Origin: JBAXQQ01 sp037131695
Lineage (GTDB): Bacteria; Armatimonadota; Hebobacteria; CAIYQO01
Reading direction: 5' to 3'
DNA length: 45,388 bases
NCBI GenBank assembly: GCA_964638715.1
Contig: CAZWZF010000039.1
Span: 1-45,388 of the forward strand
Each line of letters starts with the position of its first letter. Position 1 is the stretch's first letter. This document shows, one piece after another, positions 16,942 through 25,317 of this stretch. A model generated the notes under the pieces. It searched no databases and was not told where the DNA came from. It was given only the letters and a program-made list of their open reading frames with translations. The position numbers and the translations under genes were made by a program.

Positions 16942-19494
16942 GTGTTTGCCAATATATTGCCTGATACTGCTGACAGCGCATTGGATGCCCTGTTTACATA
17001 TATTATTCCTGATGAACTTGCGGGTGCGGTGCAGCCTGGGAGTCGCGTTTACATACCGCTGCAGTCACGCAAGGTGCGCGGTTTTGTGATGGATGTTATG
17101 GACTCAACGGATGTGCCGATTGATAAGCTGAAGCCGATAATCTCCGTATCGCCGGCCCCGCCGGCATTCAACCTTATTCAGGCAAAACTGGCATCGTGGA
17201 TTGCGCAGCGGTGCCTGTGTTCAATTGCTGATGCATTAAAACCATCGCTGGCCGATTCCGGCGTGTTGACCGGACAGAAACACTGGAACGCAGTTGGTGA
17301 TGGCGAAATAAACATTCTTTTCGACGATTCATTCATTCAACAGACCTACAGCTATATTGTTCAGCATCCGGGAATATCAACATCGGCTATTAAGGACAAG
17401 TTTGGCGATAACGGCGAGATGGCATTGCTGCTGTTATTAAGTCATGGCAAGGTGCGGCCATCGAACACGGCGACGAAGATAAAACCGCGGGTTATTTCAG
17501 TTGTTAAACCGGCTATCTCTGCTGATGAAATGCATGCAATTGCCGCGGAATTACCTAAAAAGCAGGCGAAACAGGCGGCATTTTTAGCTTGGACGGCAGA
17601 AAACCTGCTAACGGAATTCAGCGGAATAGCTGAAACAGCCAAACGTGCCGGAGTGGGCAGCGCAATAGTGAAAACCGCCATCGAAAAGGGTTGGGTGAAG
17701 CTGGAAGAAATAGAACTGCGCCGCAACCCGTGGAGCAGCATCACCGGACGCGGACAGGTTGCCCCGGTGCTGAGCCAGACCCAGCAAGCAGCGTTAAATG
17801 AGATAAATGCCGCCATCGACGGATCGATTGCGAAGTCGTTTTTATTGTATGGCGTCACCGGCAGCGGCAAAACCGAAGTCTTTCTCCACGGAATATCCCA
17901 TGCGTTGGAACAAGGAAAATCCACGATTATTCTGGTTCCCGAAATATCACTTACTGCCCAGGCGATGGCGTTGTACCACGGTAGGTTTCCCGGCCAGGTG
18001 GCGGTGCTGCACAGCAACCTGGGGGTTGGCGAGAGATACGACGAGTGGCAGCGGATAAGCAAAGGCGAAGCAAAGGTTATTCTCGGCGCACGCAGTGCCA
18101 TCTTTGCGCCGGTCGTTAATTTGGGATTAATTATCATTGACGAAGAGCACGAGTCGTCGTACAAACAAGACAGTTCTCCGCGCTATCATGCCAAGGATGT
18201 CGCCATTCAACTGGGACGCATGACCGGCGCGCCGGTTGTAATGGCATCCGCCACCCCGTCATTGGAATCTATGTATGAGGCGGAAAAAGGCAGGCACCAG
18301 TTGCTGAAACTGCCCGACCGCATCGCCGACCGTCCCATGCCCGAAGTGAAGGTGGTGGACTTGCGCACCATGGCAAAAGGTTCCCGGGTGATTTCTGTGC
18401 AGTTGCGCGAAGAAATAGAGAAAAGGCTGGAAAATAAAGAGCAGATTATCCTGTTTCTCAATCGCCGAGGGTTTGCCCACACGCTGTTGTGCCGCGATTG
18501 CGGCAGACAGGAAAGTTGCCCTTACTGCGCGGTTCCGCTGACTTATCATAAAATGAGCGGTATCATGCGCTGCCATCATTGCGACCATACCATCCCGGCA
18601 GTTTCTACCTGTCCCGATTGTAAAGGCGCTCGCATCGCATTTCGCGGGGTAGGCACCGAACAGTTAGAGGCAGAAGTACAGGCGCTTTGGCCAACGGCAC
18701 GCATCGATAGGCTGGACAGAGACACTACCTCGCGCAAGGGTTCGCATCACGAGATATTGGAGAAGTTCAGAAAAGAAGAGACTGATATATTAATCGGCAC
18801 GCAAATGGTGGCGAAAGGATTTGATTTCCCCAAGGTAACTTTGGTGGGGGTTATCATGGCGGACACTTCGCTGGGAATAGCTGATTTTCGCGCCCCGGAG
18901 CGGACATTTCAATTATTAACCCAGGTGGCAGGCAGGGCAGGCCGCAGCGAGTGGAAGGGCGAGGTAGTGGTGCAAACCTACCAGCCAGATCATTACGCGG
19001 TAATATTTGCCGCCCAGCATGACTATGACAGCTTTTATGCTCATGAAATTGTCCAGCGCAAATCAACCGGCGGCAATTGGCCGCCGCAAACGAGCCTGAT
19101 AAATATTGTGGTGACCGGCGAAGATGAAAGCCATGTAATCGCCACGGTAAACGCGATCGCAAAAAAAGCGAAGGATGCCGGAGCCAGAGCGCATAAGCTG
19201 CCAAAGATGGAAGAAGAAATAATCCTGCCAGGTTTCGCGAAGCTGTTATTCAACCACATTCCGGAAAAAGCAGATGAAATAGAAGAACCGGAAGATGATG
19301 GATACCAGGAATTGATAGTGAATGACCCCGCGCCATGCCCGCTGCAAAAACTGCGCAACCGTTATCGCTATCACGTGATACTGCGCGGCAGCGATCAGCA
19401 AAAACTGCTGGCAGTAGCTAAAAAAGCAATGACCATAAAATCCCCGCGAGAAGTAATCATGTCAGTAGACGTAGACCCGCTGTCGTTGGTTTAA
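16942..19494 (+). CDS. priA: Primosomal replication protein N' (PriA helicase)
   Basis: PriA reloads the replicative helicase at stalled forks as a 3'-5' DEXH helicase. The GTG at 16942 gives 850 residues starting MFANILPDTADSALDALFTY, which matches the family's N-terminal 3'-DNA-binding domain. The ATG at 16762 would add 60 residues encoded by a heptad array and is rejected. No good Shine-Dalgarno sequence precedes the GTG. Walker A is GVTGSGKTEV, the Walker B is IIIDEEHESSYKQD, and the zinc-binding loop has all eight cysteines (CRDCGRQESCPYC, then CHHCDHTIPAVSTCPDC). Helicase motifs continue with IGTQMVAKGFDFPKV and QVAGRAGR. It is divergent from the deacetylase gene. Confidence 0.96.
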   Translation: MFANILPDTADSALDALFTYIIPDELAGAVQPGSRVYIPLQSRKVRGFVMDVMDSTDVPIDKLKPIISVSPAPPAFNLIQAKLASWIAQRCLCSIADALKPSLADSGVLTGQKHWNAVGDGEINILFDDSFIQQTYSYIVQHPGISTSAIKDKFGDNGEMALLLLLSHGKVRPSNTATKIKPRVISVVKPAISADEMHAIAAELPKKQAKQAAFLAWTAENLLTEFSGIAETAKRAGVGSAIVKTAIEKGWVKLEEIELRRNPWSSITGRGQVAPVLSQTQQAALNEINAAIDGSIAKSFLLYGVTGSGKTEVFLHGISHALEQGKSTIILVPEISLTAQAMALYHGRFPGQVAVLHSNLGVGERYDEWQRISKGEAKVILGARSAIFAPVVNLGLIIIDEEHESSYKQDSSPRYHAKDVAIQLGRMTGAPVVMASATPSLESMYEAEKGRHQLLKLPDRIADRPMPEVKVVDLRTMAKGSRVISVQLREEIEKRLENKEQIILFLNRRGFAHTLLCRDCGRQESCPYCAVPLTYHKMSGIMRCHHCDHTIPAVSTCPDCKGARIAFRGVGTEQLEAEVQALWPTARIDRLDRDTTSRKGSHHEILEKFRKEETDILIGTQMVAKGFDFPKVTLVGVIMADTSLGIADFRAPERTFQLLTQVAGRAGRSEWKGEVVVQTYQPDHYAVIFAAQHDYDSFYAHEIVQRKSTGGNWPPQTSLINIVVTGEDESHVIATVNAIAKKAKDAGARAHKLPKMEEEIILPGFAKLLFNHIPEKADEIEEPEDDGYQELIVNDPAPCPLQKLRNRYRYHVILRGSDQQKLLAVAKKAMTIKSPREVIMSVDVDPLSLV

Positions 19495-19520
19495 TTACAA
19501 ATTAGGAATTAGGAATGTTC
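19493..19520. repeat. Heptad array at the priA stop
   Basis: Units AATTACA, AATTAGG, AATTAGG, AATGTTC begin within the priA stop codon. Confidence 0.7.
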
Positions 19521-19543
19521 TTTTTTTACTAAAAAAATAACTT

Positions 19544-19660
19544 TAAACTCCCCTCCTTAACAAGGAGGGGTGGCCGAAGGTCGGGGTGGTTGTTTTTACT
19601 GGAAGTATTCATATAAACCCAACCACCCCCTGCCCCCTCCTTGGCAAGGAGGGGAGTTTA
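19544..19660. repeat. 117-bp inverted repeat, cruciform-capable
   Basis: TAAACTCCCCTCCTT (19544-19558) pairs perfectly with AAGGAGGGGAGTTTA (19646-19660). Inside, CAAGGAGGGG pairs with CCCCTCCTTG and GGGGTGGTTG with CAACCACCCC. Each end can also fold alone as a hairpin. It lies between the convergent priA and rpmE genes (19495-19854 has no gene), so it could stop transcription from both sides. The CCCCTCC/GGAGGGG words echo the interior of the MITE-like elements. Confidence 0.8.
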
Positions 19661-19725
19661 GTTTATCTTTCATTATACATTACATGAAAACCTGATTAGT
19701 TACCTTGCTATCTGCCGTTACCATA

Positions 19726-19760
19726 ACTGTCCATTGTCAACTGTCAACCGTCAACTAATT
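19726..19760. repeat. Heptad array downstream of rpmE
   Basis: Units ACTGTCC, ATTGTCA, ACTGTCA, ACCGTCA, ACTAATT in register. Confidence 0.7.
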
Positions 19761-19781
19761 TCCATACTACCAAACAAGAGT

Positions 19782-19814
19782 AACCCTCCAGCCGGCATTT
19801 TTCGGCGGAGGGTT
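19782..19814 (-). terminator. Hairpin downstream of rpmE
   Basis: AACCCTCC and GCCG (19782-19794, one bulged A) pair with CGGC and GGAGGGTT (19803-19814) around the loop GCATTTTT. It lies 40 bases after the rpmE stop. No U-tract follows on the minus strand, so termination strength is uncertain. Confidence 0.55.
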
Positions 19815-19854
19815 GAAAGTACAACCATATAGGTTCGGATGAACCTGTACGGAC

Positions 19855-20064
19855 TTATTTCTTGAGCATACTTGCGTATTTTTTGTTGAATCTCTCAACG
19901 CGGCCTGCGGTATCGAGAATCTTCTGCTGTCCGGTGTAGAACGGATGACAGGCAGAGCAGATTTCTACGCGCATTTCTTTTTGAGTTGAGCGAGTCTGAA
20001 AGCTATTTCCGCAACCGCATGTAACGGTTGCATTAAAGTAATTTGGGTGTATCCCGGATTTCAT
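19855..20064 (-). CDS. rpmE: 50S ribosomal protein bL31
   Basis: 69 residues, a usual length for the zinc-binding form of bL31, which helps bridge the ribosomal subunits. MKSGIHPNYFNATVTCGCGN at the N-terminus is typical, and the four cysteines (C16, C18, C37 and C40: CGCG and CSACHPFYTG) mark the zinc-containing type. It stands as a single-gene unit with its own promoter and a downstream hairpin. Zinc-free paralogues, usually induced on zinc starvation, are not seen in the window. Confidence 0.97.
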   Translation of the reverse strand: MKSGIHPNYFNATVTCGCGNSFQTRSTQKEMRVEICSACHPFYTGQQKILDTAGRVERFNKKYASMLKK

Positions 20065-20097
20065 TTTTCCATACCTCTGAATTTTCGTTGGCGTAAA

Positions 20098-20127
20098 AGT
20101 ATAACACTTTATTCACAGCGAATTCAA
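20098..20127 (-). promoter_or_regulatory. Candidate rpmE promoter
   Basis: TTGAAT (20127-20122), an 18-base spacer and TATACT (20103-20098) precede rpmE on the minus strand, with the extended -10 TG one base before TATACT. It lies about 34 bases before the ATG. Confidence 0.55.
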
Positions 20128-20131
20128 GTGT

Positions 20132-21436
20132 TTATTGCAGATTTTTTGGCAGAATTGTAACAAATTTACCAGAAAAGTATATTTCAGCGTCCAATGAACC
20201 GGCTATTGACCGTAATCCGCTATTCTCATTCACGCTATTTTGCAGTTTTTTCTGTACCAATTCAGTCGGTATCAGCACGGCAACTTTCTCTTTCACTGCC
20301 GCTTTCTGCAAAATTATACCGGTTTCAGTGTTCATTTTATTATTCTGGCTAATCAACAGATAGTTTGTTTTATCGATAAGCAATTCGTTTTGTTCGTTTA
20401 CTTTTATCGTGGCGGATTTGTTTTTTATTTTAACGATGGCTTTATTTTCAGCAACATAGGTCAGCAGCAATGCCGGTTCAGCAGTTATTGCCGACGACAT
20501 CATCGCAGTGGCTTGCGGTATTTGCAAGCCATTCGCAGGTGCAAATTTCCTGTTTGATGCTATCTTTTTATCTTTTATTTCATCGTCAGTTATTGCTGGC
20601 ATTGCATCCGCGCTGGCACCAGCACCGCCTGCCGCAATCGGTGCCATCGCTATAGAACTTGTGGCGTCTTTTCCATTGAATGCCATTTTAATGTTATCAT
20701 TGGTAATTTCAGTTTTCGGTGTGGTGTTGCTTTTTATTTCGCCAGGATTCAGTGCCACTTTGCCGTCAATACCGCTTTTACTAATGATACTCGGATTTTT
20801 TTCTAAAAGAGAGTTTCCCTTATCGAAATCATACATGGCAATCTTCGGTTCATTGCTGCTTATAGGAGTATCTTTTGGCAGCAAGGCAATCTTCATTGGT
20901 TCGCTGCCTGGTTTTTGCAATATCGCTCTTTTTACTTTATTACTCTGAATTGCTACTGGTGCTGGTGCTTTCTCTTTTGCCAGGCTTAATGCCGGCGAAC
21001 TTTTTGCCGGTGCCGCGGGAGCACCAGCAAGTGTATCAACTGCTCTGGAGTCGCTCTTTTTTGCTATTTCTGTTCTTTTCTCGATGTGCCGAGAATTATT
21101 ATATGCAAGTTCTTCACCTGGTTTATTCAGTGGGTTTTGTACCAGCAGTATACCGATAATCAAGGCGGCAGCGGCTACTCCCAATGTGGGAAGCAGCAAT
21201 GCGGTTCGTCTTTTTTCTACATATCTTCGCGTTGCCAGCCGAGTGTGAAAATCTGCCGGCAGTGGTTCTACTGGCAATTCGTGCAGCGATGTTATGACAG
21301 ATTTGAAACTTTCCAGTTGTTTTGCGCATTCCGGGCAATTATGAAGATGCGCGTCGAACTCCGCGCGCATTTCTTCGTTTAATGCGCCGTCGATATAATC
21401 TGTATACAACTCGGAAAATTCACTGCACTTTCGCAT
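20132..21436 (-). CDS. Membrane anti-sigma factor with zf-HC2 domain
   Basis: 434 residues from the ATG at 21436, which has AGAGAAG 6 bases upstream; the ATG at 21451 lacks such a site. The N-terminal zinc anti-sigma domain shows H30-x3-C34-x2-C37 (HLHNCPEC) with C4 as the probable partner. One membrane helix follows (about residues 81-103, LLLPTLGVAAAALIIGILLV). The 330-residue C-terminal part is periplasmic, rich in Lys, Ala, Ser and Asn, and has no recognised domain. It directly follows an ECF sigma gene (36 bases apart), so it very probably sequesters that sigma factor at the membrane until an envelope signal arrives. The long extracytoplasmic part is the likely sensor. Confidence 0.85.
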   Translation of the reverse strand: MRKCSEFSELYTDYIDGALNEEMRAEFDAHLHNCPECAKQLESFKSVITSLHELPVEPLPADFHTRLATRRYVEKRRTALLLPTLGVAAAALIIGILLVQNPLNKPGEELAYNNSRHIEKRTEIAKKSDSRAVDTLAGAPAAPAKSSPALSLAKEKAPAPVAIQSNKVKRAILQKPGSEPMKIALLPKDTPISSNEPKIAMYDFDKGNSLLEKNPSIISKSGIDGKVALNPGEIKSNTTPKTEITNDNIKMAFNGKDATSSIAMAPIAAGGAGASADAMPAITDDEIKDKKIASNRKFAPANGLQIPQATAMMSSAITAEPALLLTYVAENKAIVKIKNKSATIKVNEQNELLIDKTNYLLISQNNKMNTETGIILQKAAVKEKVAVLIPTELVQKKLQNSVNENSGLRSIAGSLDAEIYFSGKFVTILPKNLQ

Positions 21437-21472
21437 ATTTTCTTCTCTCATATATTATAACTGTCATTTGTA

Positions 21473-22048
21473 TCATAATGTTCCACGCATTTTATCTATT
21501 TTTTCACGCAATGTGTGGCGGACGCGATTTAACCTCGATTTTACTGTGCCCATATTCAATTTCATAATATCAGCAATCTCCAGATAACTCATTCCCTGCA
21601 CATCAAACATCACTATTATCGCGCGCGCTTCTGCTGGCAATTCGTTGATAGCCTGCTGTACAATTCTGGAATCTGTCGATTTCATAATAATGTCAGCGGG
21701 GTCAGAGTTTTCCGCGGTGAATTCCGGTTCATTTTCACCTTCGGCGGTGATTTCCGCGAAGTTAAGCGGGCGTTTTTTGCGGCGTTTCATTTCATCAAAA
21801 CAAAGGTTGGTGGTAATTTTATACATCCAGGAGTTGAATGAAGCATCCCATTTAAAGCGCGGCAGTGCCTGGTAAATACGCAGGAAAGCTTCCTGGGTAA
21901 TATCATCGGCATCGTCGCGATTGCCCATCAGACGATACGCGAGATTAAAAAGGCGCGGGGCACAATAGCCGACAAGGCTGTCAAAAGCAGCCCCATCACC
22001 TTTTTGTGCGCGCCGCGCCAATTCCTCTTCTCGTATGTCAGGTTTCAT
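21473..22048 (-). CDS. ECF-type RNA polymerase sigma factor (RpoE-like)
   Basis: 191 residues from ATG 22048; a GTG at 22072 inside purM would add eight residues. Region 2 is clear (FDSLVGYCAPRLFNLAYRLM, then DADDITQEAFLRIYQAL, then the -10 recognition helix FNSWMYKITTNLCFDEMKRR). Region 4 has LPAEARAIIVMFDVQGMSYL and IADIMKLNMGTVKSRLNRVR, the -35 helix-turn-helix. There is no region 1.1 or 3. It starts 7 bases after the purM stop and precedes its cognate anti-sigma gene, so it may be transcribed in part from the purM promoter. It directs polymerase to envelope-stress-type promoters; its regulon is unknown. Confidence 0.93.
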   Translation of the reverse strand: MKPDIREEELARRAQKGDGAAFDSLVGYCAPRLFNLAYRLMGNRDDADDITQEAFLRIYQALPRFKWDASFNSWMYKITTNLCFDEMKRRKKRPLNFAEITAEGENEPEFTAENSDPADIIMKSTDSRIVQQAINELPAEARAIIVMFDVQGMSYLEIADIMKLNMGTVKSRLNRVRHTLREKIDKMRGTL

Positions 22049-22055
22049 GGACAAG

Positions 22056-23093
22056 TTATTTAACTTCCACACCTTTTTCGCCGGCTTTGATTTCGCCTAT
22101 CAGCCATGCCGTTTCGCCGGCGGCTTTCAGACGGGTCATGACTTCAACATATTTATCGCTGGCACATACCACGGTAAAACCAATGCCCATGTTGAATGTG
22201 CGGTGCTGTTCCACCAGCGGCAGTTTGCCTTGTTCGCATAACCAGGTGAATACCGGCTGGTGCTGCCAGGAAGCTGAATCAAGATACGCACGGCAACCGG
22301 TTGGCAATGAACGCACCAGATTGCCGATTAAGCCGCCGCCGGTGATATGCGCCATGCCGTTAATCAAGTTCTTTTCCAACAGCGGGTGAATTGAATTCGC
22401 GTAGGATTTGTGGACGCGCAGCAATTCGTCGGCAACGCTGACACCCCATGGGAAGATATCGTTTACCCTTAATCCGGCGACATCAAATACCAGTCGGCGC
22501 GCCAATGAATAGCCGTTAGTATGCAGACCGTTTGACTGCAATCCGATAACCATATCGCCGGGTTTGATATTTTCGCCGGTTAATACCTTTTCTTTATCTA
22601 CCATGCCAACGATGAATCCCGCCATGTCGTATTCGCCGATGGTATACATATCGGGCATTTCCGCGGTTTCACCGCCAATCAGCGCACAGCCATTCTCACG
22701 ACATGCAATACTCAGGCCTTCCACCACGGCGGACGCCACCAATGGGTCTAACTTGCCGCAGGCATAGTAATCGAGGAAAAACAGCGCGCGGGCACCTTGA
22801 ACCAAAATATCGTTAACGCAATGGTTCACCAGGCATTGTCCCACGGTATTGTGGCGGTCGGCGGCAAATGCTATCTTTAACTTTGTCCCCACGCCATCCG
22901 CGCTGGATACCAGTACCGGGGTCTTCATTCCGCTCAAATCCAGTGCGAACATGGCGCCAAATGAACCTAACTCGGCTAATACACTGCTGTTAAAAGTAGA
23001 ACGAACATGCTTTTTCATCATCTCTACGGCGCGTTCTCCCGCATCAATATCTACACCGGCATCCCGGTAGGTAATCGGCTTCTGTTCAGGCAT
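22056..23093 (-). CDS. purM: Phosphoribosylformylglycinamidine cyclo-ligase
   Basis: AIR synthetase, which closes the imidazole ring of FGAM with ATP in purine synthesis. The start at 23093 (GGGAG 7 bases before) gives 345 residues, exactly the usual length; the ATG at 23129 adds an atypical N-terminus. Family signatures are ITYRDAGVDIDAG, SSADGVGTKLKIAF, HCVNDILVQGARALFFLDYY, LIGGETAEMPDMY and AHITGGGLIGNLVRSLP. Other pur genes are not adjacent. The sigma/anti-sigma pair follows on the same strand. Confidence 0.97.
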   Translation of the reverse strand: MPEQKPITYRDAGVDIDAGERAVEMMKKHVRSTFNSSVLAELGSFGAMFALDLSGMKTPVLVSSADGVGTKLKIAFAADRHNTVGQCLVNHCVNDILVQGARALFFLDYYACGKLDPLVASAVVEGLSIACRENGCALIGGETAEMPDMYTIGEYDMAGFIVGMVDKEKVLTGENIKPGDMVIGLQSNGLHTNGYSLARRLVFDVAGLRVNDIFPWGVSVADELLRVHKSYANSIHPLLEKNLINGMAHITGGGLIGNLVRSLPTGCRAYLDSASWQHQPVFTWLCEQGKLPLVEQHRTFNMGIGFTVVCASDKYVEVMTRLKAAGETAWLIGEIKAGEKGVEVK

Positions 23094-23137
23094 CGGTATC
23101 TCCCTTTTTATAATACAAAAATTCGACAAGATTAACA

Positions 23138-23179
23138 GGGACTGACACCCAATGGCGAAGCCAGGAAGGTGTCTGTCCC
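23138..23179. repeat. Hairpin module shared with the MITE-like elements
   Basis: GGGACTGACACC (23138-23149) pairs imperfectly with GGTGTCTGTCCC (23168-23179), with TGGCGAAGCCA as inner hairpin. It is the reverse complement of the hairpin cores at 220-260 and 40361-40402, without their terminal repeats. Confidence 0.7.
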
Positions 23180-23233
23180 ATCGTGTAATTACAGGACTTT
23201 CAAGAACCTATTAAGTTTTCAGAATGTATTTCC

Positions 23234-23268
23234 ATCTGAAAACTGAAAACCGAAAACTTAACACTTAA
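23234..23268. repeat. Heptad array downstream of the HAD gene
   Basis: Units ATCTGAA, AACTGAA, AACCGAA, AACTTAA, CACTTAA in register, about 20 bases after the HAD phosphatase stop on the minus strand. Confidence 0.65.
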
Positions 23269-23289
23269 TACGTATCCAATTTATTTGGA

Positions 23290-23940
23290 TTACGGTTTCA
23301 GTATATCACCCATTAATTCATTAATAGAGGTGTAAATTAGTGCGCCGGTATTGCGCAGGCGATTAATTGACGCATGACCGCCGGGTATCAGCGCGCAATC
23401 TATATTCAGCGCATTTGCCACATCATAATCATGCGGGGTATCGCCAATCATTAATATCTCTTCCGCATTGCAATTGTTGCATCCAACGATATATTGCATT
23501 CCCCGTTCTATCTTGCCGCCGGCAAGATAATCGGCAACACCCACCAGGTCATCAAAATAATGCTGCAATGAAAGCCGCAAGGTTGCGGTGTGCAATCGAC
23601 TTTGTTCCAATGCTGATAATATCGACTGGCGGTAACCGCGGTTCTTAAATTCTGCAATCGCGGCTATTCCATCCGCTCTCACCTGGCACTCAAGTTCGTG
23701 CAAATCATATTCGTCTATGAATTCTTTCGCTAAAGTGCCGTAAGATTCCTTTTTAAAGTCGAATCCTACGTGAGTATAGTAGTCAATAACCGGAAAACCA
23801 AACTCTTCTTCGTATTGCTCCTGCGATACCACCGACAATCCGCGTCGCGCCAACATTCTATTAAGAATGTCGAAGCAAACCCGCGAATCATCCAGCAAAG
23901 TACCATTCCAATCCCATATAATATGACGATAATTTTTCAC
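23290..23940 (-). CDS. HAD-family hydrolase, phosphoglycolate-phosphatase-like
   Basis: 216 residues. The nucleophile motif is WDWNGTLLDD, with D10 as nucleophile; the second acid of D-x-D is an Asn, a variant that occurs in a branch of this family. Motif II is in YRQSILSALEQSR (Ser), motif III the Lys in GGKIERGM, and motif IV MIGDTPHDYDVANA. An alpha-helical C1 cap follows motif I. It probably dephosphorylates a small phosphomonoester; the substrate is not deducible. No clear Shine-Dalgarno sequence is seen. The upstream region (23941-24223) contains only repeats. Confidence 0.87.
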   Translation of the reverse strand: MKNYRHIIWDWNGTLLDDSRVCFDILNRMLARRGLSVVSQEQYEEEFGFPVIDYYTHVGFDFKKESYGTLAKEFIDEYDLHELECQVRADGIAAIAEFKNRGYRQSILSALEQSRLHTATLRLSLQHYFDDLVGVADYLAGGKIERGMQYIVGCNNCNAEEILMIGDTPHDYDVANALNIDCALIPGGHASINRLRNTGALIYTSINELMGDILKP

Positions 23941-23986
23941 AGGTGAATTTTAACATTTTTAGCGTTCAAAAGGTAGGGGGTGATTA

Positions 23987-24049
23987 ATTGCAAATGGTAA
24001 ATGGCAAATTGTAAATTTGAATTAAAAATTGAAAATGTAAAATTAAAAA
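23987..24049. repeat. Nine-unit heptad array
   Basis: Nine seven-base units stay in register: ATTGCAA, ATGGTAA, ATGGCAA, ATTGTAA, ATTTGAA, TTAAAAA, TTGAAAA, TGTAAAA, TTAAAAA. It runs directly into the left flanking repeat of the accessory island. Confidence 0.8.
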
Positions 24050-24100
24050 TGTATTGGACCGCAGGCATCTTGCCTGCCCCCGGTAGAAATTTAGTGGTAC
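24045..24100 (+). repeat. Left inverted flank of the accessory island
   Basis: ATGTATTGGACCGCAGGC ... GCCTGC ... TAGTGGTAC. GCAGGC (24061-24066) and GCCTGC (24072-24077) form a hairpin. The same word order occurs in reverse complement at 27889-27934, on the far side of four AT-rich genes. Confidence 0.75.
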
Positions 24101-24223
24101 TGAGCAAAAGGATGCTTATACTTTCAATTTATAACCTTTGACGCCAACACAATGCTATGATAATATATCCATCATAATTAATGCATTATAAATAAAAATG
24201 ATTGTAAATTAAAGGAGCATACT

Positions 24224-24544
24224 ATGAGAAAAATATGGATACCTCAAACTATTGCAATTCTGATGCTAATTTGGGCATATTATCCCGGCAATCCGTATGG
24301 TTACTATAACTTATTAAGATTAATTTGTTGTGCAGTTTTTCTGTATTTATCAGTTAGTGCTTATAATCGAAAAGATAATAATTGGATTTGGGTTTTTGGC
24401 GTTATGGCAATTTTATATAATCCTTTTATAAAAATCTATCTTAATCGAGAAATGTGGTCTATTGTTAATATAATCACAATTTTTGTGACATTAGCGTCCA
24501 TATTTTTATTAAAACTGAAGAGTGATAATAAAGTTGAAGAATAA
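24224..24544 (+). CDS. Small four-helix membrane protein (DUF6804-like)
   Basis: 106 residues with AAAGGAG 7 bases before the ATG. Four hydrophobic helices are visible (IAILMLIWAY; LLRLICCAVFLYLSVSAY; WIWVFGVMAILYNPF; IVNIITIFVTLASIFLL). The segment LYNPFIKIYLNREMW looks like small inner-membrane proteins grouped as DUF6804; that assignment is from memory and moderate. AT-rich codon use differs from the flanking genes, which suggests recent transfer. It is the first gene of the island 24101-27888. Function is unknown. Confidence 0.75.
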   Translation: MRKIWIPQTIAILMLIWAYYPGNPYGYYNLLRLICCAVFLYLSVSAYNRKDNNWIWVFGVMAILYNPFIKIYLNREMWSIVNIITIFVTLASIFLLKLKSDNKVEE

Positions 24545-24629
24545 TTTGACATCTTAATTTCAGGATGCTAATATGCCATCATAATTAGTAAATTACAAAT
24601 AGGTTTTACAGACTAAGGAATGAAACAAC

Positions 24630-25142
24630 ATGTATAATAATAAATACAGTTCTGATAATCCCACACTTATGACATATGGGTGCACTATGATAGTATTTGG
24701 TATTCTTTCATTATTGATTGTGATACTAATGTTTATTAAAGGGGTACCATTTATAATGGATCAGGTCTATCCATTAACAACAAAATTGACAGCTTATTGT
24801 GTACCCGCTTGCGTATTAATAGGATTAGTGACGATGGCAATTAGGCGTGCGCGTTGGATAAGTTCAGTAGTGTTTTCATTAGCAAGTGCTGTTTGTGGTT
24901 TTTCTCTTTGGGTTTGGTGTCTAGCAGTAGTAAAGGTGTTTTGGGGGACATTTTGGACTATAGTTGGATGTAGTATGTATGGTATTGGCGTAGTGCCAAT
25001 GGCATTCCTTGCAACTTTATTCAAAGGCCAATGGGAAGCCTTTTGGACAATTATTATATTCGCTGTTATTACCTTTGTACTTCAGTATGTCGGCATTGTT
25101 ATAGGTGAATGGTGGTTACGAACATGCGAGGAGGATTTATAA
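24630..25142 (+). CDS. Five-helix membrane protein, unknown
   Basis: 170 residues with AAGGAATG before the ATG. Five hydrophobic segments (residues about 15-35, 50-67, 72-98, 108-130 and 138-160) are separated by short loops, and the tail is short and acidic (CEEDL). I do not recognise the family. It follows the four-helix protein by 85 bases on the same strand, and both lie in the AT-rich island, so they may be co-transcribed. No catalytic motif is visible. Confidence 0.7.
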   Translation: MYNNKYSSDNPTLMTYGCTMIVFGILSLLIVILMFIKGVPFIMDQVYPLTTKLTAYCVPACVLIGLVTMAIRRARWISSVVFSLASAVCGFSLWVWCLAVVKVFWGTFWTIVGCSMYGIGVVPMAFLATLFKGQWEAFWTIIIFAVITFVLQYVGIVIGEWWLRTCEEDL

Positions 25143-25317
25143 CGTAAACAGTAATCTTAAAGTACTGTAACCTATTTTAGTTTAAAACTGAAGTTGTCTA
25201 CAATTTGAAATGCTGAATGTTGGATTTAATTAATATGAACTTAATTTGCACTTTAATTAAGATGATTTCAGCATTTGTTTGGATATTTTTAAATCAATTC
25301 TTAAGAAGGTTATATTT

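Noticed and set aside
17442..18164. 240-residue reading frame antisense to priA
   Set aside because: It is a shadow of priA, where helicase motifs are intact; no family resemblance.
23987..24049. Microsatellite-type sequencing artefact
   Set aside because: The units vary while keeping phase, and similar arrays with other units occur at ten more places, so it is a biological pattern.
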